DNA from: Eublepharis macularius
Lineage: Eukaryota; Chordata; Lepidosauria; Squamata; Eublepharidae
Direction: 5' to 3'
Assembly (NCBI RefSeq): GCF_028583425.1
Contig: NC_072798.1
Span: 8,124,501 to 8,188,500 of the forward strand
Length of the DNA stretch: 64,000 nucleotides
The notes beneath the pieces were generated by a model that was not told the DNA's origin, ran no database searches, and saw only the letters and a program-made list of their open reading frames with translations. A program made the position numbers and the translations under genes. Below, piece after piece: positions 35,501-43,516 of this stretch; within the stretch, counting starts at the first letter, position 1; each line of letters begins with the position of its first letter.

Positions 35501-37444
35501 GTCTAGAAATTGTCTCTTATCTGAATGTTCTTAAGATACTAGTTACTCTAATTATGCTTGACTCCCTAAATCTCTGCATGTTGCACAAGCACAATTTGCA
35601 AATAAAAGAATACATATAAAGACCTACCTGATGGAGGGCTGAGAAGAATTACTACTCATCTGTGAGATATTTTTCTTTATCAGGCAACAACTCATGTTAA
35701 AAATCTAATTAGGCTGTTTATCATAGTGAAATGGGAGGCTGGAGATAGTTCCATACTGCAGAGGGACCCAGCCCCTTCCTCCAGATCCCAAGCTGTTTTA
35801 TTCCCCCACTCAGGCTCTCCCCCCAGACAAATGCCTCATTTCAACAATAGGCAAGAGCAATTATCCATGAAGTAGACAGGGTGCAAGAACACAGAAGATC
35901 CAAGTCATTCTCAGTAAGATCGCTAGAATCTCCCCACGCCTTTTACCATTATGAGACACAATTATGGCTCCATACCAGGATGTCCCTTCTTTAATTATTC
36001 TTCTCATACATGTTTTACGAAGAGCACAAGTGAAACAAGTTTTCCCAGTTTCTACTTGCCAGTATCTACTTGCATATAAATATAAGTAAAGGCGCCAGTC
36101 AATATATTTTCACACATGAGCAAGCTTTTTGCCTGCTGTTGTGCACAAACATTTCCCCACCTCCCACCATATTACAGTACTGATGTTTTCAGCTTTGTTG
36201 TCCTACAGTGAAACGAAGTGAAGATCCCTGGATTCAGTCTTCCCCCTCCCCCTCCTACAGTTATCAGGGTTAATTATATGCAATAGTGTTGTATAGATTG
36301 CTCAAAGGAGATGGAAAATTCAGAACAGCACTCATTCAAATTCTTATCTCTAGTTCTCTCAAGTTAGTGACTCCAAAGGATGCCAGGTGAATTCGTTTTA
36401 TCCATGCAACTCGTCCATCTATCCATGTAGCTCATGCACCATTCATGTACCTTGTCCAAGCACTATATTGCTCCAGTATTATTGAAGTTATAAGTCCTGC
36501 CCCCCTCGCCGCCAAACCCTCAAATATCAGGCACAAGATAAAATACAACTTTTTGCATAGTTTATATTTTTACACGGTTTCAGCATCTTGTCAGACAGCG
36601 CATAAATTTACTTGAAACAGAGTACTAACAGCTCCAATTATAGTGTCAGTTTTATGAAAAGTCCTGTGGAAGTTAGTCATCATGTGAGGAACATCACAAC
36701 TGCTAATCAAGCCAACAATGTTTACATCTAATATCTGTATTATATTCAACAGGCACATTGCCAGGCTGATAAAACAGACATTTCTCATTTAGCCCTATAT
36801 TATGGAAAGCATTCATCTCATACATTACTAGCCCATCATCAACTGAGCAGAATATTCAAGAGTTTTAGTTATATCCTGCTTCCCACAGGCAACATTTAAA
36901 CTTTCGTCCGAGAGGTCTAGAGATACAGTGCACATTGTTTTCCAGAGGAAAATATGCCATAGATGAAAGCTGATAATATATCAGTGATAACCTAAGAACA
37001 CTTTCCTGAAAGTAAACCCCACTGAGTAGATCTGAGTAGGATTCCAAGTAGACTGGCGCGGGATTACTCTCTTTGTCTCATGAGCTTCTTATTAAGCTGC
37101 ATCAGATGCAGAACATACATAATTATTAAGAGTTGCATATTGCTTTACTTTAAAAGAAAGATGAAGTCACAATTTCTTCAGCATATAAATATCTATGCAA
37201 AACTATTTACTATTCACTTCAGGACCACTGATTGTTCACGTAAACTGATGCTGCAAAAGCCTGTCCTTGATTTTCTTACTGGTTAATTGCTTATACCAAT
37301 AGCAAGTACATTTCCTCATACCTGTATTAGGCATTTACTGACATCACTAGCACACAGAGCCTTGTTGCAGCACACTGATGGATGGAGCAAGAAACACAAC
37401 ATCATGCTGACTAGTGCTAGCACGGTGATGTACCACAACCTCAT
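13535..37444 (-). CDS. TWSG1: TWSG1, twisted gastrulation BMP signalling modulator (four coding exons)
   Basis: Join of complement 37444-37322, 30792-30693, 15655-15389 and 13716-13535. All junctions are GT-AG and the phases fit, giving 672 nt or 223 codons plus stop, the same length as I recall for human TWSG1. The protein is secreted and binds BMPs and chordin, so it can either help or block BMP signalling. Visible parts: signal peptide at about residues 1-25 (hydrophobic [14 protein letters not shown]), a cysteine-rich N-terminal BMP-binding region at about 26-76 ([13 protein letters not shown], then [10 protein letters not shown]), a linker rich in Ser/Thr/His, and a conserved cysteine-rich C-terminal region ending [17 protein letters not shown]-glycosylation sequons occur at N81 (NYS) and N147 (NVS). 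The near identity to human TWSG1 that I recall argues for TWSG1 rather than a TWSG2-like paralogue. The gene spans at least 24 kb because the introns are full of repeats. No break is seen in the coding sequence. Confidence 0.95.
14320..14375. repeat. Short perfect palindrome of the CAGTGCAATCCTA MITE family
   Basis: CAGTGCAATCCTATGGAGAG and its exact inverse flank a loop of a few bases (TTACACTGGAGTAA core). It is an internally deleted copy of the element seen at 18116 and 52119. Confidence 0.8.
15389..15655 (-). CDS. TWSG1: TWSG1 third coding exon (residues 75-163)
   Basis: A 267-nt exon between acceptor TCTGCAG and donor AAAG|GTAATG. It encodes [17 protein letters not shown] to [12 protein letters not shown], the central region with both main N-glycosylation sequons. 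The frame stays open past the donor for a short way, but that extension has no likeness to the family. Confidence 0.94.
15656..18115. other. TWSG1 intron, left part, no gene seen
   Basis: AT-rich intron sequence upstream of the third coding exon. I see no coding-like frame and no clear repeat. Positions 17783-17806 hold a short TTTCAGTA tandem run. Confidence 0.4.
18116..18203. mobile_element. Palindromic MITE, AGTGCAATCCTA family
   Basis: Near-perfect inverted repeat: AGTGCAATCCTAAAAATAGT ... TAGGATTGCACT, with inner arms CAGTCTAAGCCCATTGA and its inverse around a short centre. Other copies are near 5037, 12228, 14320, 31236, 36990 and 52119. It is a non-autonomous DNA-transposon-like family common in squamates. 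Confidence 0.8.
18234..18353. mobile_element. Foldback element, AGGGCCAAGCTACAC family, copy 1
   Basis: Termini AGGGCCAAGCTACACATGAC and its inverse enclose arms that pair over about 45 bp (GAATGACACTTGAACGGCAAG-type). I see no target duplication. Related copies are at 28557-28755 and 29579-29700. Confidence 0.8.
18690..18882 (+). mobile_element. CR1 LINE 3' end
   Basis: Reads GGGAGGTGGTGAGCTCCCC, TTCAAGAAGAGGCTGGACGA, GGGGGTTGGACTAGATGGTC and ends TCTGTGATTCTATG, the classic CR1 3' terminus with its octamer. It is 5'-truncated, as most CR1 copies are. Confidence 0.9.
19275..19465 (+). repeat. Sauria SINE
   Basis: The tRNA-derived head GTGTAGCGTAGTGGTTAAG, with box-A-like TAGTGGTTAAG and box-B-like CAGGCTCAAATCC, is followed by the squamate body (CCAGTCACACGGTCTCAGCC, GTAAGCTGCTTTG). 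It is somewhat worn. Confidence 0.85.
19880..20126 (+). mobile_element. L2-type LINE 3' region, left piece (split by the DIRS element)
   Basis: CTGTGGGACTTGTTACAGTT and GCAGGGCTTGTAAAATGGAC, then CGGCCGGGCCTTTGG, match the L2-type tail also seen at 60082-60395. The right piece, with GCCACCCTGAGCCC and GCGGGGTATAAATTTAATAA, resumes at 25505. Confidence 0.65.
20599..22071 (-). pseudogene. DIRS tyrosine recombinase region (fossil part)
   Basis: Contains the recombinase signature region with [13 protein letters not shown] and a C-terminal block with [14 protein letters not shown], where the H-x-x-R box and the tyrosine context are seen. YR-type retroelements use this enzyme instead of an integrase. 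The region is broken. Confidence 0.75.
22117..23490 (-). pseudogene. DIRS reverse transcriptase and RNase H region (fossil part)
   Basis: Shows the DIRS/Ngaro-type reverse transcriptase order: [44 protein letters not shown] and HPYLDDILL, then RNase H with [13 protein letters not shown] and [13 protein letters not shown] second long frame overlapping this region is taken as a shadow, although overlapping genes are known in DIRS1-type elements. Confidence 0.85.
23613..25256 (-). pseudogene. DIRS gag-like region (fossil part)
   Basis: A long acidic then basic frame with no similarity I can name beyond its place, upstream of the reverse transcriptase in a DIRS-type element. It is rich in Ser, Glu, Pro and Arg at the N-terminal end and has a more ordered middle (for example [17 protein letters not shown]). 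Such regions are called gag-like in this family. It is part of the element at 20127-25503. Confidence 0.65.
25505..25790 (+). mobile_element. L2-type LINE 3' tail, right piece
   Basis: CCCCTACTGACCCCTCTC then TTGTTAGCCACCCTGAGCCC and GGGCGGGGTATAAATTTAAT. It pairs with the left piece at 19880-20126, so the DIRS element jumped into an older LINE. Confidence 0.7.
25791..27635. other. No gene recognised; possible unknown repeat
   Basis: A CA run at 25931-25948, then an A/G-rich stretch (26300-27190) that gives several long-looking minus-strand frames rich in Phe and Ser. These are low-complexity by-products. A CCCAGAGTCC...AGTCTTGCAG phrase near 26100 is reminiscent of a retroelement, but I cannot assign it. 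Confidence 0.35.
27648..28000. mobile_element. Penelope-like inverted pair with hammerhead-like cores and 12-bp target duplication
   Basis: Two inverted copies of about 130-150 bp each: minus-oriented at the left, plus-oriented from about 27880. The plus copy contains CTGAAGA (27910-27916), one extra base, a 6-bp stem (GCCAGC/GCTGGC), GAAA (27937-27940) and CGTC, which fits a type I hammerhead core with minimal stem III. CCT/AGG can form stem I. The left copy has the same stem with one change after GAAA. AATTCCATGTTT flanks the pair exactly (27636-27647 and 28001-28012). Penelope-like elements are known to carry such ribozymes; the family assignment comes from the recalled GGCCGTGAAAGTCTTCGAC-type tail. 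Confidence 0.75.
28557..28755. mobile_element. Foldback element, GGGCCAAGCTACAC family, copy 2 (longer)
   Basis: Termini GAGAGCCAAGCTACAAGTGA and CACTTGTAGCTTGGTCC. The arms include GTTCACTTGC and CCACTTGATTACATAGTGAT with their inverses. It differs from copies 1 and 3 by an extra inner segment (CTCACGTGTATTCCTCCCTG and its inverse). Confidence 0.75.
29030..29215 (+). mobile_element. CR1 LINE fragment
   Basis: GGTGTGGCCGTGTTTTGAAC, GTGTACAGTTCTGGTGGCCA and GAACCGGGAAAAATGAGG are the conserved CR1 ORF2 C-terminal coding text. It is truncated at both ends. Confidence 0.75.
29484..29535 (+). repeat. GA dinucleotide microsatellite
   Basis: About 26 uninterrupted AG units. It is long enough to be polymorphic. 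Confidence 0.95.
29579..29700. mobile_element. Foldback element, GGGCCAAGCTACAC family, copy 3
   Basis: CAGGGCCAAGCTACACATGA and its exact inverse at the end. The arms pair for about 45 bp around CTCCCTGTTCACTTGCCC. It is almost the same as copy 1 at 18234 but with the centre inverted. Confidence 0.8.
30693..30792 (-). CDS. TWSG1: TWSG1 second coding exon (residues 42-75)
   Basis: A 100-nt exon bounded by acceptor TTTCTAG and donor TTG|GTAAG. It encodes [15 protein letters not shown] followed by [18 protein letters not shown], the dense cysteine core of the N-terminal domain. It ends in phase 1. It was too short and too split to stand out as an open frame. Confidence 0.94.
30793..32655. other. 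TWSG1 intron, no gene seen
   Basis: AT-rich intron. Positions 31236-31330 are a worn AGTGCAATCCTA MITE, and 32195-32240 (TCTTGTTCTACACGGCTACC) a trace of the GAAAGCTTATGC repeat. A CACTA run lies at 32440-32460. Confidence 0.4.
32659..32909 (-). ncRNA. 7SL/Alu-domain-like sequence with three hairpins (pseudogene, SINE or RNA gene)
   Basis: Read on the minus strand, the 5' end is GCTGGGCGCGGTGTCGCG, CGCCTGTAATCCCAGC, GGGAGGCTGAGGCCGG, CGGATCGCTTGAGG and GGGAGTTCG, which is the Alu domain of 7SL RNA. The rest does not follow 7SL, but shows three clean stems: GAGCCAG/CTGGCTC, GGAGC/GCTCC and GCGATC/GATCGC. It ends at TTTT (32662-32659), a pol III stop. 7SL-derived SINEs are best known from primates, rodents and tree shrews. 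It could be a 7SL pseudogene joined to other sequence, a squamate 7SL-derived SINE, or (less likely) contamination. Confidence 0.55.
32920..33820. other. TWSG1 intron, no gene seen
   Basis: Mostly unique-looking AT-rich DNA with some moderately GC-rich stretches at 33000-33250. Short frames only. Confidence 0.4.
33833..34042. mobile_element. GAAAGCTTATGC inverted-dimer repeat, copy A, 12-bp target duplication
   Basis: The two arms are mutual inverses (AAAGAGTCCAGTAGCACCTT ... AAGGTGCTACTGGACTCTTT), with a short 3' tail GACTAACACGGCTAACTCC. The exact duplication TAAATTATAGTA flanks it (33821-33832 and 34043-34054). In the plus arm, CTGAAGA (33927-33933), one extra A, a 5-bp stem (GAGAA/TTCTC) and GAAA form a hammerhead-like core, although a proper stem I is not obvious. 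Confidence 0.8.
34055..34915. other. TWSG1 intron between two inverted-dimer repeats, no gene seen
   Basis: Contains old repeat debris (for example the GTGGCAGGCA-type phrases at 34490 and 34710). No recognisable coding frame. Confidence 0.35.
34928..35161. mobile_element. GAAAGCTTATGC inverted-dimer repeat, copy B, reverse orientation, 12-bp target duplication
   Basis: Opposite orientation to copy A: it starts GAGGAGTTAGCCGTGTTAGT and ends in ACTCTTTTTGA. The centre reads GCATGATACAAACTGTATC, ATGC. The exact duplication TAAAGAATTTCA flanks it (34916-34927 and 35162-35173). The hammerhead-like core CTGACGA starts at 35079. Confidence 0.8.
35174..37315. other. TWSG1 first coding intron, no gene seen
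   Basis: Unique-looking AT-rich DNA. Positions 36985-37070 carry a worn AGTGCAATCCTA-type MITE (CCTAAGAACACTTTCCTGAA). Confidence 0.4.
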
Positions 37445-37485
37445 ATTCTTTGCGAGCAGGAAATTTCTGGGACCGCCAGACAGCA
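37322..37485 (-). CDS. TWSG1: TWSG1 first coding exon: 41 codons plus 41 nt of 5' UTR
   Basis: An acceptor (cttatttcag, just upstream on the minus strand) opens the exon at 37485. The start ATG is at 37444, giving MRLWYITV..., and the exon ends after CLIQ with donor CAG|GTATG at 37322. It encodes the whole signal peptide and the first cysteines of the BMP-binding domain. An ATG further upstream in the same frame would lie in the intron or acceptor, so the 37444 start is preferred. Confidence 0.93.
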
Positions 37486-37792
37486 CTGAAATAAGAAGCA
37501 TCACATGGAGACATTGAGATAGAAGTCTCTTTCATTTGTAGCACACAGTTTTTCTAGAAGAGTTTTTGTTTCTGTGAGTCTTCTATATTCAGCAATATAT
37601 ATGGCAAAAACATATGAAGAGGTAAGTTTACTACTTTTCTGTAGATTTTAAGCTTAAATAATGCATAACAATTTAAATTTTAATCAGAGTACCTGTGCAT
37701 CACTTGAGTGAGAATTAGCAGTAGCTAAAATAAACGCATTGTGGTTAAATAAAATATTTTGATAGGTTAGCAAGAGAGAGAAAGCCAACAAG

Positions 37793-37994
37793 GGCCGATT
37801 CCAGACGGCCCTCTGCCTCCCGAAACGTTGCGCGTCGTCGCGCGGAAAACGCGAAATATCGCGTTTTCTCGCGCGAGTTTTGCGCGACCTCGCGCAAAAC
37901 TTGCGCGAGAAAACGCGATATTTCGCGTTTTCCGCACGACAACGCGCGACGACGCGCAACGTTTCGGGAGGCAGAGGGCCGTCTGGAATCGGCC
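37793..37994. mobile_element. CpG-saturated palindromic foldback element, copy 1
   Basis: A 202-bp near-perfect palindrome: GGCCGATTCCAGACGGCC at the left and its inverse at the right, then CTCTGCCTCCCGAAACGTTG, and an inner core of CGCGAAATATCGCGTTTTCT and inverses. CpG is extremely dense. Short frames on both strands are by-products. AAG (or CAAGG) at both sides may be a target duplication. A relative is at 57936. Confidence 0.85.
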
Positions 37995-38625
37995 AAGGAA
38001 GCAGATGCAAAGATTACTTTGATATATAAATAAATGAGAACATGTTTTAACACAACCCAAATGTATTTCAACACCAGCTGTCTAGATGTATTAATTTACA
38101 CACAAGGCTTTTGAACGAAGAACTGGATGGGTGTCATGTGATTATAAACTGAGTACTAAGAGCTTATATTAATACAATACACATATATGTGAAGGAATAA
38201 TTTGATAATGTCCATTTTCTGCATCTGCCAGTTATCCATTTATACTGCAAACTCAGTCCTATCACTCCATCTGCTCCCAAAACTCTGCCACCAATTGATA
38301 CAGTAAAAACAGCAGAGTACTGAGAGGCACCAAGGAAGTCTTTCCTTGGCAACTGACCAGTAGTTTCTACTGTTCATATTTGATAACTCCCTAACACTGG
38401 TAACATTTCATTGGTCAAAACTATGTAGCATTTGGAGCTCACTGAAGAGATCTGGAACATCCAGAAAGGACCTATGCCTTTTGAGATGCTCCCCACTGCT
38501 TATAAACACAGCTTTTCTGAGCCAAAGGAATTTTGTCTAAATCAAATAGCAGCATCCAGATACTTTAGAAGAGCATTAAGAAACGTCAAAGAATGTACAG
38601 CCTGATAATCTTTGCCAACAACCAT
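37995..38625. other. Upstream of TWSG1 coding exons, no gene seen
   Basis: AT-rich, with no recognisable repeat. It probably lies in the first TWSG1 intron. Confidence 0.4.
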
Positions 38626-38628
38626 TTC

Positions 38629-38862
38629 AAGCCAGCGTGGTATAGTGGTTAAGAGTTCTGGACTAGGATCTGGGAGGCTGAGGTTCAAATCCCTACTCTG
38701 CCAAGGAAGTTTGCTGGGCGATCTTGGGTCAGGTACGCACTCTGAGTCTAGCCTACCTCACAGGATTGTTGTGAGGGGAAATGGAGGAATGGAGGATGAT
38801 GTAAACCTCTTTGGGCCTCCACTGGAGAGAAAAGTGGAATATAAAGTGAATGAAAAATAGAA
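38629..38862 (+). repeat. Sauria SINE, complete
   Basis: Head GCCAGCGTGGTATAGTGGTT, box-B-like GAGGTTCAAATCCC, body CTACTCTGCCAAGGAAGTTT and CTACCTCACAGGATTGTTGT, and 3' end ATATAAAGTGAATGAAAAAT. It is a near full-length tRNA-derived SINE. Confidence 0.92.
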
Positions 38863-39699
38863 TTGTGTTCAGATTTGACAATCTACTTATACTGTTGGCT
38901 CTGACACACTACTTCCATGAGGGCTTGAGTAGTCCGGTCTCATCTCCTTAGAGAGGCTAAAGACTTTTTACGGTCTGGCAAGAAGGCCAGAAAGTCTTCA
39001 ATTAAATATAGCACAAAAAAAAAAACCAAGCTGCAATCATAAAAGTCTACTAAAATGCTTCAAATTTCATAACACAGGTAAGTAGGTGTTCCCTTGTCAT
39101 TAAAAAAAATTCATAAGACACTGTCCCTATTTGAAAATTATTTTCACATCTTTTCACCCATAATAAGAAACCCTACCTACCTTTCACTCACTTCATAGCA
39201 GACAGAATGAATCAAATGCGTTCCAAGGGCTTAAGTTTACAGGTTGAAAACATCAAATTTCACCTGAATGTTCACTTTTCCACCATCACCACCCCACTCC
39301 CGTGCTAATGATCCTTGGACTATTTTTTTAATGCTGAAGCTTTTTCCAGAGGAGCCTCCAAAGGAAGGGCAGCTGCTGCACTGGCCCAAAGGTACGAACC
39401 AGAAACAAGAAAGACGAATACAGCTCCCTACCCCCGGCGAAAGTAGCAAAGGCAGGTCCGCCTAGATGAGAAGTGAAGAAAAGAGAGAAAGGTTCGGCAC
39501 TAACCCTCCACTGTTACCCTCAACATGGACCAGCATGAAGCACGGACTGGAAGTCAGCCGTTCCCGCACCAAGGGGTTTTTCTCCAAAACAAGAGGATCG
39601 ACCTAAAACAGAATCCCATTTCACACAAGCCCGAGAACATCAAAAGTCCACAGCATTTCCACGTTCACCGCTTCTTCGCGTTTTCACGAGAGACTCCCC

Positions 39700-40260
39700 T
39701 CCCCATCCCCGCCTTCGGGCTGCTAACTCAGCCCTTCCTCCTCGCTACGAAGGCCTGGACTACTCCAAGTTTTCAGGCGCCCTCTTACTCTGCACTGTAG
39801 ACAGCCTGGTCCCCAGTTTTGGCTTGCGCGACGACCACAACTGCAGGACCTCAGCAGCCCCTCTGCTCGGCTGCACTCGCCAGGAGGCGGGCGACCTACA
39901 GGCACCTTACAGGGACAGGCCCCGGCCCCCGCCTCGCAGCAGCTCCAACCGAAAAGGGAGGCGGGAAAAAAGATGGCCAAACTGTCTCCTCCTTCCTGGC
40001 CTCGCATGCACCTCAAGGCGTCTGAAGGGCTCGCCTACGCGGCCGCTTTCCCCAAGCTCTCAGTGCGTACATGGCTGAGACCTGTATTTTAATATTTTGG
40101 GGCGGGAAAGTGGGGAGGGAACGCCATGGGGAAGTCCTGCCCCCCTAACTAAAAGAAACTCCTACTAACTTCATCGGCGCCATGGAGCAGCACCTTTTGC
40201 GTCCGCGAGGCGGACGGGAAAGGTGGCTCATTTTCCCCGAGACTCCAGCAAAGATGCTCA
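39700..40260 (-). promoter_or_regulatory. GC-rich, CpG-rich segment: probable TWSG1 promoter and noncoding first exon
   Basis: This stretch is much richer in C, G and CpG than the AT-rich DNA around it (for example GCGGCCGC near 40040, GGGGCGGG near 40100 and CGTCCGCGAGGCGG near 40200). It lies 2.3 kb upstream of the first TWSG1 coding exon, which has its own acceptor and so needs an upstream untranslated exon. Several possible minus-strand donors are present and I cannot choose among them. The open frames here on both strands look like by-products of high GC. Confidence 0.6.
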
Positions 40261-40576
40261 GGACAGGAGGACTCCACACGTTCGGATCCAGCCGAATTAC
40301 GTCTTTTAGTATGAATGCTGCTACTCCTGTTCCTTCATACCTCCGCCAAATAAATACTAGAACCTGTTGTAGGGCCAGTGAAGGTGTTTCTTTTCTCCTT
40401 CCATTTTCCTGCCTCGTTAGATGCTGGACAACACAAAATATGATACAGAGTGGAATTTAAAATCGCGCATATTTCACGCACTAAAATATATATTCACTCT
40501 TCACACAAGATCACGCTTTATAGGATTCTGCTGCACAAGCTTTAGACCCCACAGCAGAACGAGGTGGCAGAATTCT

Positions 40577-40890
40577 CGGAACGGGCCGGAACGGGCACTA
40601 AAGAAATGCCAGTGCCACCAAAAACAGTGGGATGTGTTAGAGACACTCCAGAACAATATTTTAGAAATGAAAACTCTGGACTGCCCCGCTTTTATTAACC
40701 CGTTCCATGCCAAAAAGCTCCCGGAACAACACAAAACAACCTGGGAGCTTTTTGGCATGGAACGGGTTAATAAAAGGGTGCCAGTCCAGAGTTTTCATTT
40801 CTAAAATATTGATCTGGAGTGTCTCTAACACATCCCACTGTTTTTTGTGGCACTGCCATTTCTTTAGTGCCCGTTCCGGCCCGTTCCGGC
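40577..40890. mobile_element. Snapback element with 150-bp arms (CCCGTTCC family)
   Basis: The left arm GGAACGGGCACTAAAGAAAT ... CCATGCCAAAAAGCTCCC pairs with the right arm GGGAGCTTTTTGGCATGG ... TTTAGTGCCCGTTCCGG. Only about 20 bases separate the arms. Arm identity is high. A truncated relative is at 1800-1980. The family class is unknown; the structure fits a non-autonomous DNA transposon. Confidence 0.8.
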
Positions 40891-40949
40891 TTTTACCCCG
40901 TCCCAAAAAAATCAGCTATTCAAGCTTCATAGCGCCGCCACGGTGCAAA

Positions 40950-41840
40950 TACATGCTTTAAAAGCACGGATCCTCATGGATCCTCTTGATTTTTACACGG
41001 GGCAACCTAAAATCCACCATACTATCCCAGATCATGTCCATTGCCACACAAATGGTACCACAAATATCAGCGAGCCACTGCTTCGTGGCACCGCCATGAC
41101 GCAAGAACTTGGTTCAAAAAAACAGATCCTCATAGAGGACTGACAACATCCTCATCTGGATTTGGGCAATCCAAAATCCAACAAGAAAGAAAAAAGGTGT
41201 GTGTGTGGGGGGGGGGGAGATCGCAGATCATGTCCATTGCCACAAATGGCACCAAAAAATTCTGCGATCCATCGCTTTGTGGCACTGCCACAGAGCAAAA
41301 TCTTGGTTCAAAAGCACGGATCCTCATGGATCTTCTTGATTGTTACACGAGGCCACCCAAAATTCACCATACAATCCCAGATCAAGTCCATTGCCATAAA
41401 TGGCACCAAAAAAATCAGCGATCCACTGCTTCGTGGCACCACCATGGTGCAAAAACTTGGTTCAAAAACACAGATCCTCATAGAGGATTGCCAAAATCCT
41501 CATCTGGATTTTGGCAATCCAAAATCAAACAAGAAAGAAAAAAGTGTGCGTGTGTGGGGGGGGGGAATCGCAATTCATGTCCATTGCCACAAATGGCACC
41601 AAAAAATTCTGTGATCCCTCGCTTTGTGGCACCGCCACAGAGCAAAAACTTGGTTCAAAAGCACGGATCCTCATAGATCTTCTTGGTTGTTACATCAGGC
41701 CACCCAAAATCCACCATACAATCCCAGATCAAGTCCATTGCCACAAATGGCACCAAAAAAATCACCCATTCACTGTTCCGTGGCACCACCATGGCACAAA
41801 AACTTGGTTGAAAAGCACAGATCCTCGGGTGGCAGCTTTA
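40950..41840 (+). repeat. Satellite-like tandem array, about 2.5 units of 345-350 bp
   Basis: AAGCACGGATCCTCATGGAT-type text starts units near 40961, 41313 and 41658. Within each unit the phrase TCCATTGCCAC(A)AAATGG recurs, about every 150-200 bp, so each unit is itself a doubled motif. G-runs near 41207 and 41556 mark equivalent positions. The long frame across it (211 residues) reads through the repeat and is not a gene. Confidence 0.85.
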
Positions 41841-42129
41841 AACATGAATTCCAGTTTAAAAAGAAAAGAAGACAAAGGAAACAAATGTTCTGTATATGCC
41901 AATGTCTCCATTGGTAAATGAAATCTAGCCTTGACACTCATTTAAGAAAAACCATATAAATGCTTACAAGCTTCAGGGAAAATAAACTTCTGTCTTCCTG
42001 TAAGACAGATGATCCGCCAGGCGTATGGCTGAGACGAGCCTAAGGTTTCTTTGGGAATGCCTCCTGACTGGTAACCTATTAGGAGGGAGGCTACATAACC
42101 ACCAGCACACCCCCTCATATGCGAAATCA

Positions 42130-42365
42130 TAGCGATAACACCAATTGCACCCCCTCTCCTTCCCTTGTCTTTATGATGTTAGGAAGAGTGGAAGAGGCGG
42201 CCATCTGGGGTTTGATTGTACATATTGGTGATTCTGACTTTAATGTATTTTAATGTATTTAAATATTCTATTCTTGTATTATTATGCTGTTGTCACCCGC
42301 CCTGAGCCCGCTTGCAGGGCGGGCGGGCTATAAATCAAATAATAGTAATAATAATAATAATTGCC
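42130..42365 (+). mobile_element. L2-type LINE 3' tail
   Basis: TGTTGTCACCCGCCCTGAGC then CGCTTGCAGGGCGGGCGGGC, TATAAATCAAATAATAGTAA. It is 5'-truncated. Confidence 0.7.
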
Positions 42366-42613
42366 GTAACAGAATTCACACTGAGAAACTGTACAAACGC
42401 TCACCACATTTTAAGAGCTGTAGTGACCTTTGAGGTCTTCCCACCAGCAAATCTACAACCATATAAATGCCCAGTGTGAGAAGAGCTTCAAGGAAGTCTC
42501 ATGACTTCCCACATCACCCAATTTCTGTGTATCCAAAAAGGGGTGTGGTGCAGCAGAGCAAGTGGGAAAATCTCTGCCTCTGGTGGAAACCGTCTCTGCC
42601 CAAGTTTCAGTGA

Positions 42614-42840
42614 GAGTCAGCATAGCATAATGGCTAGAGCGTTGGACTAGGGTATGGGAGACGCAAGTCCGAATCCCTACACTGCCATGGAAGTTTGCTG
42701 GGTGATCTTGGGTCAGTTAGGCACTTAGCCTAACCTACCTCACAAGGTTGTTGTGAAAATAAGGTGGAGAAGGGGAGGATGTAAACCGTTTTGGATCCCA
42801 ACGAGAACAAAAATGAGGCATAAACAAAGTAAATAAAAAT
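42614..42840 (+). repeat. Sauria SINE
   Basis: Head CAGCATAGCATAATGGCTAG, box-B-like CAAGTCCGAATCCC, body CACTGCCATGGAAGTTTGCT and CTAACCTACCTCACAAGGTT, and tail ATAAACAAAGTAAATAAAAA. Confidence 0.9.
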
Positions 42841-43508
42841 TAAGAAGTTATTATAATAAAGCTGTACTGTGTCCTGGACAGAGAAAATGCATTTTGGCTG
42901 CCTCCTCTTATGAGATTCTAAACATCGCAAGAATCCCACTGAACAGCTCAATTACATGGAAGGAAAATGGCAGCTTATAAACAACTGCATACTTTTTAGA
43001 GTTGTGGATCATGTTCCAGAGTCACATGAAGTACATAAAGACATTGTAGAACAGGAATAGAACTATTTTAAAAGAGGTAAATGATGCCTTTACAACAAGA
43101 GAGATGACAAGAATGCTGTAATGACTAACAGATTTGGAGAGGTACAATGTGAAGGCTTTGATGCAGTGCTAGGGAGCTAAACAAAGACTTCTACTAGTTC
43201 AACCACCATCCCTTAAAACATGCAAGATGGAAAACTCAGCAACTTTGATTCTCTAGGAATGACTTACAGTATGGGATATTTTACTTCCATAATCTTGAAA
43301 ACATAGGTGGTTAATCTCTGTAATGTTGTATAAAGTAGCTAGAAGTCATGACCTGGAGCTAGGATGGGGCCTGGAGTTCTCCCAAAATGACAACTGATGT
43401 CCAGACTACACAGAGGTTTGCCTGGAGAAAAATGATGCTTTGGAGGGTGCAGTCTACGCCCTTATACCACTCAAGGGTATCTCCCCCAAAACCTGCCCTC
43501 CAGGCTCC
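42841..43508. other. Intergenic, no gene seen
   Basis: AT-rich, without recognisable repeats or coding frames. Confidence 0.4.
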
Positions 43509-43516
43509 ACCCCCAG

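Noticed and set aside
37684-38074. Overlapping frames of 97-109 codons on both strands
   Set aside because: They are produced by the CpG palindrome, which has few stop triplets in any frame.
38629-38700. tRNA gene
   Set aside because: The tRNA-like box A and box B belong to the head of a Sauria SINE; no complete cloverleaf.
41041-41676. A 211-residue open frame
   Set aside because: It runs through the tandem array; its peptide is itself repeated and has no start context, splice sites or family likeness.
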